DNA of 14,356 nt from positions 1 to 14,356 of the forward strand of contig CANCZH010000043.1 in the NCBI GenBank assembly GCA_947382445.1. The letters are read 5' to 3'. The notes below the pieces were generated by a model. It was not told the origin of the DNA, did not search any database, and saw only the letters and a program-made list of their open reading frames with translations. Within the stretch, counting starts at the first letter, position 1. Every line of letters begins with the position of its first letter. Below are positions 5,441 to 11,948 of the stretch, piece by piece. The position numbers were made by a program, and so were the translations under genes. The DNA is from an uncultured Clostridium sp. Lineage in GTDB: Bacteria > Bacillota_A > Clostridia > TANB77 > CAG-508.

Positions 5441-7339
5441 ATGAATTACAAAATTGTTAATGGCTCAATTTCATATGGTGCTGAAACTATTTTAGAGGAA
5501 ATTAATTTTGAAATTAAAGATAAAGATAAAATTGCTATTGTTGGTAGAAATGGTAGTGGTAAAACTACTTTACTTAAGTCTTTGGTTGATAATGAAATGT
5601 TAGAAGAAGGTATTGGTGAAGAAAGCTTTAATATTTATAAACAAGGTTCTCCTGTTATTGGCTATTTAAAGCAAATTGAATTTGAGGATACTTCTATTAC
5701 TTTACTTGATGAAATTTTAAAAGCTTACAAACCTTTGGTTCAATTGGAAGAAAAAATTGCTAGACTTGAAAAAGAACTACAAACTAGTACAGATGAAAAT
5801 TTAATAAAAGATTATACAAAAGCTTTAGATACATATAAATTTCAAGATGGTTATGTTTATAAAAAGGAGTATGAAACTGCTCTTCAAAAGTTTGGATTTT
5901 CTAATGAAGATAAATCTAAAAGAATTGACCAGTTTTCTGGTGGACAGAGAACTAAAATTGCTTTTTTGAGATTACTTCTAAGTAAACCTGATATTTTACT
6001 TTTAGATGAACCTACTAACCATTTGGATATTACTACAATTGAATGGCTTGAGAATTATTTAAAAAACTATTCAAAAGCTGTTTGTATTGTTTCTCATGAT
6101 AGAATGTTTTTAGATAAAATTGTTAATAAGGTTTATGATATTGAATATGCTACAATTACTGAATATACTGGTAATTATGCTTCTTTTGAAAAACAAAAAA
6201 GAATGAATTATGAAAAACAGCTTAGTGATTATGAATATCAACAAGCTGAAATCAAGAGATTACAAGCTATTGCCGATAGATTTAGATATAAGCCTACTAA
6301 AGCAAAAATGGCTCTTTCTAAACTTAGAAAAATTGAACAAATGACTATTATTAAACAACCAAATAAATATGATTTAAAAACTTTCCATGCTAATTTTAAT
6401 ATTGAAGTTCAAAGTGGTAACATGGTACTTTCAGCTCATGATTTGGAAATTGGATATGATAAAGTTTTATCTAAAATATCATTTGAATTATATAAAGGTC
6501 AAAAACTTGCGATTATTGGTGAAAATGGTACTGGAAAGTCTACTTTTTTAAAAACTTTAACTGGTGATATTCCTAAACTTGGTGGTAATTTTGAATTTGG
6601 ATATCATGTAAATTATGAATATTTTGACCAACAAATGGAGTTTTCTAATCCTAATAGTACTGTTTTTGATGATTATAGCAATGCTTTTCCACATTTAACT
6701 ACTACTCAAGCTAGAACTGATTTAGGAACTTTTTTGTTTTCTGGTGATGATGTTTTTAAAGAAATTAATGTTCTATCTGGTGGTGAAAAGGTTCGTTTGC
6801 AATTGTGTAAAATATTAAAAAAAGGTCCTAATTTGCTTATCTTAGATGAGCCTACTAATCATATGGATATAGTTGGTAAGGAATCTTTGGAGAACTTACT
6901 TAAAGAATATTCTGGTACTTTAATTTTAGTCTCTCACGATAGATATTTTGTAAATAAAATTGCTGATTGCTTATTGATATTTAAAAAGAATGGTGTTCAA
7001 TTTTTCAATGGTACTTATGAGGAATATATGCAGTCTTGTGAGAATCAAGTTAATGATACTTCTTGTGATTCTTTTTCTACTATTCGTAAAGAGAAAAAGG
7101 TTACTAATGATTTTTTTGAGGCTAAAGAAAAACGAAGAATTGAAAATAGAATTAATAAATTAGAGTCTTTAATTGAGCAAAAAGAAATTGAAATTAAGAT
7201 TTTAGAGTCTGATATGCTTGGTGAAGAAAATTGTTCTGATTTTGTTAAACTTGAAGAATTACAAAATAAAATTACGTCTGTTAATGCTGAAATTGAAGAA
7301 TTTATGAGCGAATGGGAAACTTTAAATAATAGTTTATAA
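5441..7339 (+). CDS. ABC-F family ATPase, ribosome-associated
   Basis: Soluble protein with two ABC ATPase domains and no membrane segments. ABC-F proteins bind the ribosomal E site and act on stalled or drug-bound ribosomes. First domain: Walker A GRNGSGKT (35-42), signature FSGGQ (165-169), Walker B LLLDEPTNHLD (from 186). Second domain: Walker A GENGTGKS (360-367), signature LSGGE (445-449), Walker B LLILDEPTNHMD (from 465). The inter-domain linker (about 245-315) is charged and helical, as expected for the P-site-tRNA arm. The last 70 residues form a coiled coil, as in YdiF- or YheS-like members; the exact subfamily is uncertain. I chose the ATG at 5441 (632 aa) because MNYKIVNGSISYG matches the usual N-terminus. 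The only AAAGGA is 15 bases upstream, unusually far. A TTG at 5399 is possible but has no ribosome binding site. Confidence 0.93.
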   Translation: MNYKIVNGSISYGAETILEEINFEIKDKDKIAIVGRNGSGKTTLLKSLVDNEMLEEGIGEESFNIYKQGSPVIGYLKQIEFEDTSITLLDEILKAYKPLVQLEEKIARLEKELQTSTDENLIKDYTKALDTYKFQDGYVYKKEYETALQKFGFSNEDKSKRIDQFSGGQRTKIAFLRLLLSKPDILLLDEPTNHLDITTIEWLENYLKNYSKAVCIVSHDRMFLDKIVNKVYDIEYATITEYTGNYASFEKQKRMNYEKQLSDYEYQQAEIKRLQAIADRFRYKPTKAKMALSKLRKIEQMTIIKQPNKYDLKTFHANFNIEVQSGNMVLSAHDLEIGYDKVLSKISFELYKGQKLAIIGENGTGKSTFLKTLTGDIPKLGGNFEFGYHVNYEYFDQQMEFSNPNSTVFDDYSNAFPHLTTTQARTDLGTFLFSGDDVFKEINVLSGGEKVRLQLCKILKKGPNLLILDEPTNHMDIVGKESLENLLKEYSGTLILVSHDRYFVNKIADCLLIFKKNGVQFFNGTYEEYMQSCENQVNDTSCDSFSTIRKEKKVTNDFFEAKEKRRIENRINKLESLIEQKEIEIKILESDMLGEENCSDFVKLEELQNKITSVNAEIEEFMSEWETLNNSL

Positions 7340-7353
7340 TATTTATTTTAAAT

Positions 7354-7404
7354 AAAAAACTAAGAGTCACAAAATACTGCACTTTTGTGACTCTTAGCTT
7401 TTTT
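7354..7404. terminator. Bidirectional terminator, ABC-F gene and Cys-rich gene
   Basis: Very strong 15-bp hairpin CTAAGAGTCACAAAA (7360-7374) / TTTTGTGACTCTTAG (7383-7397), with A6 before it and T6 after it. It serves the converging genes on both sides. Confidence 0.95.
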
Positions 7405-7622
7405 CATCCTTGATAAAAATCTTTCCACTTGCTGGAGTTCCAATCGATATTATCCCACTGCTTCTCCGCCGAATTTGTCTTTTTCAACGCTTCGTGCAAT
7501 TTCTGGCCTGTTGGACAAAATCTGCACATAGAAGAACGAAATTCTATTCCACTCTTTTGGAAGTCTTCCTGGCATCTCCGGCACTCCTCGTTGCACTTTT
7601 CAATAATCTGTTCTGTTGTCAT
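7404..7622 (-). CDS. Small Cys-rich hypothetical protein, 72 aa
   Basis: I do not recognise the family. Five cysteines form CNEECRRC (C-x3-C-x2-C) and, about 17 residues later, CRFC (C-x2-C) followed by PTGQKLHEAL, a pattern that fits a small zinc-binding or redox domain. The C-terminus is Trp-rich (QWDNIDWNSSKW). There is no signal peptide. Of two in-frame ATGs, the one at 7631 directly abuts the ribosome binding site TGGAGG. The one at 7622 is nine bases away and is preferred. Codons are G/C-richer than in the neighbours (TGC, CAG, GAG, GCG). It has a near-consensus promoter (7660-7688) and its own terminator, so it looks like an independently acquired cassette. Confidence 0.75.
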   Translation of the reverse strand: MTTEQIIEKCNEECRRCQEDFQKSGIEFRSSMCRFCPTGQKLHEALKKTNSAEKQWDNIDWNSSKWKDFYQG

Positions 7623-7659
7623 TTTTATCATCCTCCACTAATATTTTATAGATAATTTA

Positions 7660-7688
7660 ATTTTACTACTTTATGTAACCCGTGTCAA
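7660..7688 (-). promoter_or_regulatory. Promoter of the Cys-rich gene
   Basis: Minus strand TTGACA (7688-7683), 17-nt spacer, TAAAAT (7665-7660). The -35 box is consensus. A direct repeat lies just upstream (7695-7716). Confidence 0.8.
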
Positions 7689-7694
7689 ATTTCG

Positions 7695-7716
7695 TTGATA
7701 ACAAATTGATAACAAA
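7695..7716. repeat. Tandem 11-bp direct repeat next to a promoter
   Basis: TTGATAACAAA occurs twice with no gap (7695-7705 and 7706-7716). It begins six bases upstream of the -35 box of the Cys-rich gene. It could be an operator or an A+T-rich UP element. Confidence 0.5.
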
Positions 7717-7720
7717 TAAA

Positions 7721-7750
7721 TAATATCAAGCTATGTATAGCTTGATATTA
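7721..7750 (-). terminator. Terminator of rnj
   Basis: Thirteen-base-pair perfect hairpin TAATATCAAGCTA / TAGCTTGATATTA with a TGTA loop, 11 bases after the rnj stop. On the minus strand it is followed by TTTATTTGTT, a moderate T-tract. Confidence 0.75.
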
Positions 7751-7761
7751 CTGTATTTTTC

Positions 7762-9753
7762 TTAAACCTCCATTATAATTGGCAAAATCATAGGGTTTCT
7801 TTTTGTTTTACTAAATATATAGTCTCTTAATGAGTCTTTTAATTTAGATTTTATTGTTGACCAATCTCTTATTCCGTTTTCTTCTAATTCACGTACTTCT
7901 TCTCTTAACATTTTCTTAATGTCATCCATTAAGTTCTCTGATTCACGTATGTATACAAATCCTCTTGATATAACGTCTGGTCCTGCTACTATTTCTCCTG
8001 TTGATGAATCCATTGTCATTACTACTATTATTAATCCATCTTGTGATAAATGTTGTCTATCTCTTAATACAATATTTCCAACATCTCCTACACCTAGTCC
8101 ATCAACCATTATTTTTCCAAATGGTACTGTTCCAGTTAGGCTGGCTCCATCTTCATTTAATTCTAATATTCTTCCATTTGTTGTTAGAAATATATTTTGT
8201 GGCTCTATTCCTACTTTTTTAGCAGTTTCACTGTGTGCTATTAATTGTCTGTATTCACCATGAACTGGTATAAAGTATTTTGGTCTTATTAATGATAACA
8301 TTAATTTTTGTTCTTCTTGGCAAGCATGCCCTGAAACGTGTATATCTTCTAATGAACTATATACAACTTCTGCTCCAATTGCCATTAAGTCATCTATTAC
8401 TTTTCCAACATATTTTTCATTTCCAGGTATTGGATTGGCTGATATTATTACTAAGTCGTTTGGTGTTATTGTAACTTTTTTATGTTCTCCTGCTGCCATT
8501 CTTGTTAATGCTGACATTGTTTCACCTTGACTACCTGTTGTAATTATTACTAATTGTTCATCTGTATAATTCTTAATCATATCTATGTCTATAAATACAT
8601 TGTTTGGAACATCTATATATCCAAGTTCCATTGCTGTATTTATCATGTTTATCATACTTCTTCCACATACAGCTATTTTTCTGTTATTTTTTACTGCTGA
8701 ATTTACTATTTGTTGTACTCTATGAACATTTGATGCAAATGTTGCAACTACTATTCTTTTTGTACAATTGAAGAATAGTTTGTCAAATACTTCTCCTACT
8801 GTACTTTCTGACATTGTGTATCCTTTACGTTCAGAGTTTGTACTATCTGACATTAATGCTAAAACACCTTTGTTTCCTAATTCTGCTAGTCTTCCGAAAT
8901 CCATTCTTTCATCATCTATTGGTGTATAGTCTATTTTAAAGTCTCCTGTATGTACTACTGTTCCTGCTGGTGTATGAATTCCTAGTATTACTGCATCTGG
9001 TATACTATGGCAACTTCTAATAAATTCTACTCTTATTTTTCCTAGTGTTATTGTTTGTCCTTGATTTACAACTTTTAATTTTGTACTTTTTAATAATTTA
9101 TGTTCTTCTAATTTATGACTTATTAGTCCTGCTGTTAGTTTTGTTGCATATATTGGAACATTTATTTTTTGTAATAAATATGGTATTGAACCAATATGGT
9201 CTTCATGTCCATGTGTTATTACTAATCCTCTTATTCTATCTTGATTTTTCTCTAAGTATGAAAAATCTGGTATTACTAAATCTATTCCTAGCATATCATC
9301 TTCTGGAAATGCTAGTCCACAGTCTACTACTACTATATCTTCTCCATATTCAAATACTGTAATATTTTTTCCTATTTCTAAAAGTCCACCAAGTGGTATT
9401 ATTTTTAGTTTTTCTTTTTTGAATCCAAATTCTTGATTATTCTCTTTTTTCTTTTTTGGATTTCTTTGATTAATTGTTTTTCTCTCTTTTTTTATTTCTT
9501 GTTCTTCATTAATTTCAACTTTTTTTATTTCTCTTCTATTTTCTCGATTATTGTTTGAAACTCTTCTTATATCTCTCTTATTTTCTTGATTATTGTTTGA
9601 AGTTATTTTTACTTCTCTTTTATTTTCTTGATTGTTTGAATCTTTTTTTATTTCTCTGCTGTTTTCTTGATTATTGTTTAGTGTTCTATTATTTGCAACT
9701 CTTTTTCTTCTTTGCAATGTTTGCCCTAAGTTGTTGTTCTCTGTATTTTCCAT
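7762..9753 (-). CDS. rnj: Ribonuclease J with long repeat-bearing N-terminus
   Basis: Metallo-beta-lactamase/beta-CASP ribonuclease that matures and degrades mRNA and rRNA, with 5'-3' exonuclease and endonuclease activity known for the family. The zinc motif HGHEDH is at residues 181-186. The other metal and active-site segments are present too: GDFKID, SGHA and PVHGEYRQL. The ending TKRNPMILPIIMEV is typical. The catalytic core begins near residue 114 (KLKIIPLGG). Before it lies a disordered 113-residue extension rich in Asn, Gln, Glu, Arg and Lys, holding four tandem repeats of about 14 residues. Most Firmicute RNase J proteins start right at the core. The ribosome binding site TAGGAGG lies five bases before the ATG. 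The long leader with an internal terminator (9821-9855) suggests controlled expression. Confidence 0.95.
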   Translation of the reverse strand: MENTENNNLGQTLQRRKRVANNRTLNNNQENSREIKKDSNNQENKREVKITSNNNQENKRDIRRVSNNNRENRREIKKVEINEEQEIKKERKTINQRNPKKKKENNQEFGFKKEKLKIIPLGGLLEIGKNITVFEYGEDIVVVDCGLAFPEDDMLGIDLVIPDFSYLEKNQDRIRGLVITHGHEDHIGSIPYLLQKINVPIYATKLTAGLISHKLEEHKLLKSTKLKVVNQGQTITLGKIRVEFIRSCHSIPDAVILGIHTPAGTVVHTGDFKIDYTPIDDERMDFGRLAELGNKGVLALMSDSTNSERKGYTMSESTVGEVFDKLFFNCTKRIVVATFASNVHRVQQIVNSAVKNNRKIAVCGRSMINMINTAMELGYIDVPNNVFIDIDMIKNYTDEQLVIITTGSQGETMSALTRMAAGEHKKVTITPNDLVIISANPIPGNEKYVGKVIDDLMAIGAEVVYSSLEDIHVSGHACQEEQKLMLSLIRPKYFIPVHGEYRQLIAHSETAKKVGIEPQNIFLTTNGRILELNEDGASLTGTVPFGKIMVDGLGVGDVGNIVLRDRQHLSQDGLIIVVMTMDSSTGEIVAGPDVISRGFVYIRESENLMDDIKKMLREEVRELEENGIRDWSTIKSKLKDSLRDYIFSKTKRNPMILPIIMEV
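9514..9678 (-). repeat. Four tandem repeats in the RNase J N-terminus
   Basis: Residues 26-39, 40-52, 53-66 and 67-80 are degenerate copies of NNNQENKREIKKxS. Three units are 14 residues (42 nt) and one is 13 (39 nt). The DNA copies are also similar, for example TTTTCTTGATTATTGTTTGA recurs on the plus strand, so the array probably grew by duplication. Confidence 0.85.
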
Positions 9754-9820
9754 AATTTCCTCCTATATTTTTTACTTAATGCTATACAAAATAAATATCA
9801 CTCTTTTTATCTCGTGAATT

Positions 9821-9855
9821 AAAAACTCTTTATATCTAAGAATTGATATAAAGAG
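9821..9855 (-). terminator. Intrinsic terminator inside the rnj leader
   Basis: Minus-strand 11-bp stem CTCTTTATATC / GATATAAAGAG (9855-9845 and 9836-9826, 8-nt loop) followed directly by TTTTT (9825-9821). It is 68 nt upstream of the rnj start codon. No minus-strand gene precedes it that it could serve. Confidence 0.75.
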
Positions 9856-10063
9856 CTCAATGATTCATTTTTTTATTTTCCCGTTCATTTTTATTTTTAC
9901 TTGTTATAAATAATTTATTTCAATTAGAATTAAAACAATTTAGAATATTCTCTAATATTCTTTTTATTGTTTTTAGTTTTCTATTATTTAATTTTCCCGA
10001 ACCATTATCTCTTTTATTTTTATATATACATCTCTTCTACATCGCCTCATGCGATATCAACTG
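9821..10063 (-). ncRNA. Candidate rnj leader RNA or small RNA, about 240 nt
   Basis: The region runs from the predicted start of the consensus promoter at 10070-10098 to the terminator at 9821-9855. It contains an ATCGC/GCGAT hairpin near the 5' end (around 10038-10054), a GAATATT/AATATTC hairpin, and two copies of CGGGAAAAT on the minus strand (9991-9999 and 9875-9883). It matches no riboswitch or RNA family I know. The rest of the 434-base gap between rnj and the GNAT-like gene holds only promoters. Confidence 0.5.
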
Positions 10064-10069
10064 TTTGTA

Positions 10070-10098
10070 ATTATACTATTTTTTTTCATTTTTGTCAA
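10070..10098 (-). promoter_or_regulatory. Perfect-consensus promoter upstream of rnj
   Basis: Minus strand TTGACA (10098-10093), 17-nt spacer, TATAAT (10075-10070): a perfect sigma-A consensus and the strongest promoter in the window. The predicted start is near 10063, about 310 nt upstream of the rnj start codon. Confidence 0.85.
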
Positions 10099-10120
10099 AT
10101 CATAGAATTAATAGTATACA
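10092..10120 (+). promoter_or_regulatory. Upstream promoter of the GNAT-like gene
   Basis: TTGTCA (10092-10097), 17-nt spacer, TATACA (10115-10120). Its -35 box overlaps that of the divergent rnj promoter. Confidence 0.5.
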
Positions 10121-10125
10121 TAATA

Positions 10126-10154
10126 TTGATTTATGTATCATTTAATGATATTAT
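10126..10154 (+). promoter_or_regulatory. Proximal promoter of the GNAT-like gene
   Basis: TTGATT (10126-10131), 17-nt spacer, TATTAT (10149-10154). It would give a 5' UTR of roughly 27 nt. It may be used instead of, or along with, the promoter at 10092-10120. Confidence 0.5.
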
Positions 10155-10187
10155 ATATTTATAGTAAATTTTTTAGGAGGTCTTCAT

Positions 10188-10667
10188 ATGAAGAAAAAAA
10201 TCAAAACGGATCTTTCCGTTCGGGAACTGACAATCAAAGATTCTAACAGCTACTATTCGATTTCGAAGGGAGCTTCTCTTAATAGGTATGCAAGCTTTTT
10301 TGAGGCTAATACTTTGAAAGTAGCTCAACAGAGAATCGAGGCAACTTGCAATAACCCTTATGAAAAAATGTATGGGTTATTTGCAAAATCCAAATTAGTC
10401 GCTGTGTATCTGGTAGTTCAGGAAGCTTGTGATGATGCTGACGATGATGGTGCCATAGTTCACTGTTTTGTTGGCGAAAAATATTATGGAAACAATCTGG
10501 CTTCAAAAGGCATCTGCATTCTTACAGAACTTTTAAATGGTGTATATTCTCATTTTCATTTTGAAATTGAAAATAGCAATGAAGCTAGTCTTCATATTCC
10601 AATTAAGCTCGGTGCAGAAGAAGTGGAGCCTCATGGAGTATATAGACAGTTTGTTTTTAGTTTTTAA
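10188..10667 (+). CDS. GNAT-like N-acetyltransferase, 159 aa
   Basis: Probable member of the GCN5-related acetyltransferase fold, which moves an acetyl group from acetyl-CoA to an amine; the substrate is unknown. The strand order fits: VRELTIKDSNSYYSI at the start, GLFAKSKLVAVYLV (63-76), AIVHCFVGEKYYGNNLASKGICIL (89-112, acetyl-CoA loop region) and the motif-B-like ENSNEASLHIPIKLGAEE (128-145). The acetyl-CoA loop is degenerate: KYYGNN has Asn where the family pattern Q/R-x-x-G-x-G/A has Gly or Ala. The enzyme may therefore be divergent or inactive. The ATG at 10188 has TAGGAGG seven bases upstream. The gene stands alone with its own promoter(s) and terminator, and uses G/C-richer codons (ACG, TCC, CGG, CTG) than rnj or the surface protein gene beside it, which suggests transfer. 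Confidence 0.7.
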   Translation: MKKKIKTDLSVRELTIKDSNSYYSISKGASLNRYASFFEANTLKVAQQRIEATCNNPYEKMYGLFAKSKLVAVYLVVQEACDDADDDGAIVHCFVGEKYYGNNLASKGICILTELLNGVYSHFHFEIENSNEASLHIPIKLGAEEVEPHGVYRQFVFSF

Positions 10668-10686
10668 TTTCTAGACTTTCAGTCCT

Positions 10687-10725
10687 AAAAAAGCACCCGC
10701 CAAGATATTTCTTGCGGGTGTTTTT
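10687..10725. terminator. Bidirectional terminator after the GNAT-like gene
   Basis: Stem CACCCGC (10694-10700) / GCGGGTG (10714-10720), extended inward by AAG/CTT and outward by a G-T pair and A/T pairs. A6 precedes it and T5 follows it. It serves the GNAT-like gene and the converging surface protein gene. Confidence 0.9.
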
Positions 10726-10734
10726 CCATTTTAT

Positions 10735-11871
10735 TTATATTCCTTTTAAATTTTTATTTTTTCTATAAAATACATATGTTGATATTATTAAGATTGCTAT
10801 TATTGCTCCTAGTGTCATTTTACCTGTATATGGTATTTTATCTGGTGCTTTTGTTGGATCTTTTTCATCTGTTGTTGGAGTTGTTGTATGTACTCCCCCA
10901 TTATTTAATGTTGGTTTATCTGAGTCATCAAATTTCATATCTGCAAATGCAAAGTGTTCCATACTATTTTCCGAATCTCCTTGATAAATTGCTACATCTT
11001 CTACTTCTCTATATTTTCCGTTTTCAGTATCTAAACTAAAGTATGCAAAATAATATTTCCCATCTTGTATCTTTACACTATCAATTGGATTAAAATTATT
11101 ATTTTTATTTGCTTCTACACTTCCTGTTGTCAAATACTTTGCTTTCTTAGAATAATCCAATAATTCTTTAAATGCTTGTTTTTTATCTGTTTTAAATTTC
11201 TTTAAAATATCTATATTATCAACTATTCCTATTTTATAGTTTATTTTCAAACTTTGTTTAGTTGAATATACATTAAAAAATGTTGTTGAACTTTTTGGAA
11301 TATGCATATATATATCCATTCTTGCCCCTAGTTCTGGCAATTCTGGTAATTTTAATTCTGTTGCTTCAATTTGTCTTTTTCTTTCACCAGCGTAATATTC
11401 TGATATTCCATAATAGTATTTCTTATTAAAAAGGAAATAGTCTCCTGCTACAAGTGTTTTTATATATTCCCCATTATTATATTCTGCAAAATTTGATAAA
11501 ATATCATTTTCTTGTTGAAATAAATTTTCTTTATTTTCTCCTATATATAATTCATAAGAATGTCCTTTTTTGCATTTTACTCCTGTAATCTTCATATCAA
11601 CACATGTCCCACCACTTGCAGCATCACGTTCAATTGTTACTTTTGCATTTGAAAAGTCTGTCCATTCTACTTTTTCTTCATCATTTTCTTTTGTTTTATC
11701 TTCATCAGTTTCAGTATTAGAATCACCTGTTTCTCCAACAATTGCTTCATCTTCTATTTTAGTTATTATTTCATCTTCACTTATTATTTCATCTGAATTT
11801 GCAAATGATACTGTACAAACATTAATTACTAATATTAATATTAGACCAAAAATTATTACTCTTTTGTTCAT
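10735..11871 (-). CDS. Sortase-anchored surface protein, IPYTG signal
   Basis: Secreted protein probably linked to peptidoglycan by a sortase; binding partner unknown. The N-terminus has Lys-Arg, a hydrophobic stretch (VIIFGLILILVINVCTVSFA) and a likely signal peptidase site near residue 25. A strongly acidic linker of about 45 residues follows (Glu, Asp, Thr). The central 250 residues look like a beta-rich exposed region that I cannot assign. Next come a Thr/Pro/Lys linker, the sorting motif IPYTG (346-350, DNA 10822-10836), a membrane helix (LGAIIAILIISTYVFY) and a basic tail (RKNKNLKGI). IPYTG departs from the usual LPxTG. The ribosome binding site AGGGAGG lies seven bases before the ATG. 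The promoter at 11900-11928 makes it monocistronic and separate from dnaJ. Confidence 0.85.
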   Translation of the reverse strand: MNKRVIIFGLILILVINVCTVSFANSDEIISEDEIITKIEDEAIVGETGDSNTETDEDKTKENDEEKVEWTDFSNAKVTIERDAASGGTCVDMKITGVKCKKGHSYELYIGENKENLFQQENDILSNFAEYNNGEYIKTLVAGDYFLFNKKYYYGISEYYAGERKRQIEATELKLPELPELGARMDIYMHIPKSSTTFFNVYSTKQSLKINYKIGIVDNIDILKKFKTDKKQAFKELLDYSKKAKYLTTGSVEANKNNNFNPIDSVKIQDGKYYFAYFSLDTENGKYREVEDVAIYQGDSENSMEHFAFADMKFDDSDKPTLNNGGVHTTTPTTDEKDPTKAPDKIPYTGKMTLGAIIAILIISTYVFYRKNKNLKGI

Positions 11872-11899
11872 CTTAATTCCTCCCTAACTTTATGTGATT

Positions 11900-11928
11900 A
11901 TTATATTTCTAATTAAAAAAAGAGTCAA
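11900..11928 (-). promoter_or_regulatory. Promoter of the surface protein gene
   Basis: Minus strand TTGACT (11928-11923), 17-nt spacer, TATAAT (11905-11900). The -35 box is formed by the descending arm of the dnaJ terminator hairpin. Confidence 0.75.
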
Positions 11929-11948
11929 TGTTTTTTTTTGACTCTTTT
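11915..11948 (-). terminator. Terminator of dnaJ
   Basis: Eleven-base-pair stem AAAAGAGTCAA / TTGACTCTTTT (11948-11938 and 11928-11918 read on the minus strand), with a 9-nt A-rich loop and then a T-tract. The stem begins within the dnaJ stop codon. Confidence 0.85.

Noticed and set aside
7695..7716. Start of a CRISPR-like or iteron array
   Set aside because: Only two 11-bp copies exist, with no spacers and no cas or replication genes nearby.
9045..9362. Long Leu-rich open frames on the strand opposite rnj, gltX, dnaJ and other minus-strand genes
   Set aside because: They are antisense readings of A+T-rich coding sequence, giving Leu/Phe/Tyr-rich hydrophobic runs with no ribosome binding site or family similarity.
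9938..9965. Plus-strand hairpin AGAATATT/AATATTCT followed by a T-rich run, resembling a terminator
   Set aside because: No plus-strand gene lies upstream for it to serve. The pairing is only A/T plus one G-C, so I treat it as part of the rnj leader.
9988..10050. Minus-strand 20-codon frame (MRRCRRDVYIKIKEIMVREN) in the rnj leader, a possible Arg-rich attenuator peptide
   Set aside because: No ribosome binding site precedes it, and short frames are expected by chance. It could be revisited if the leader proves to be regulated by translation.
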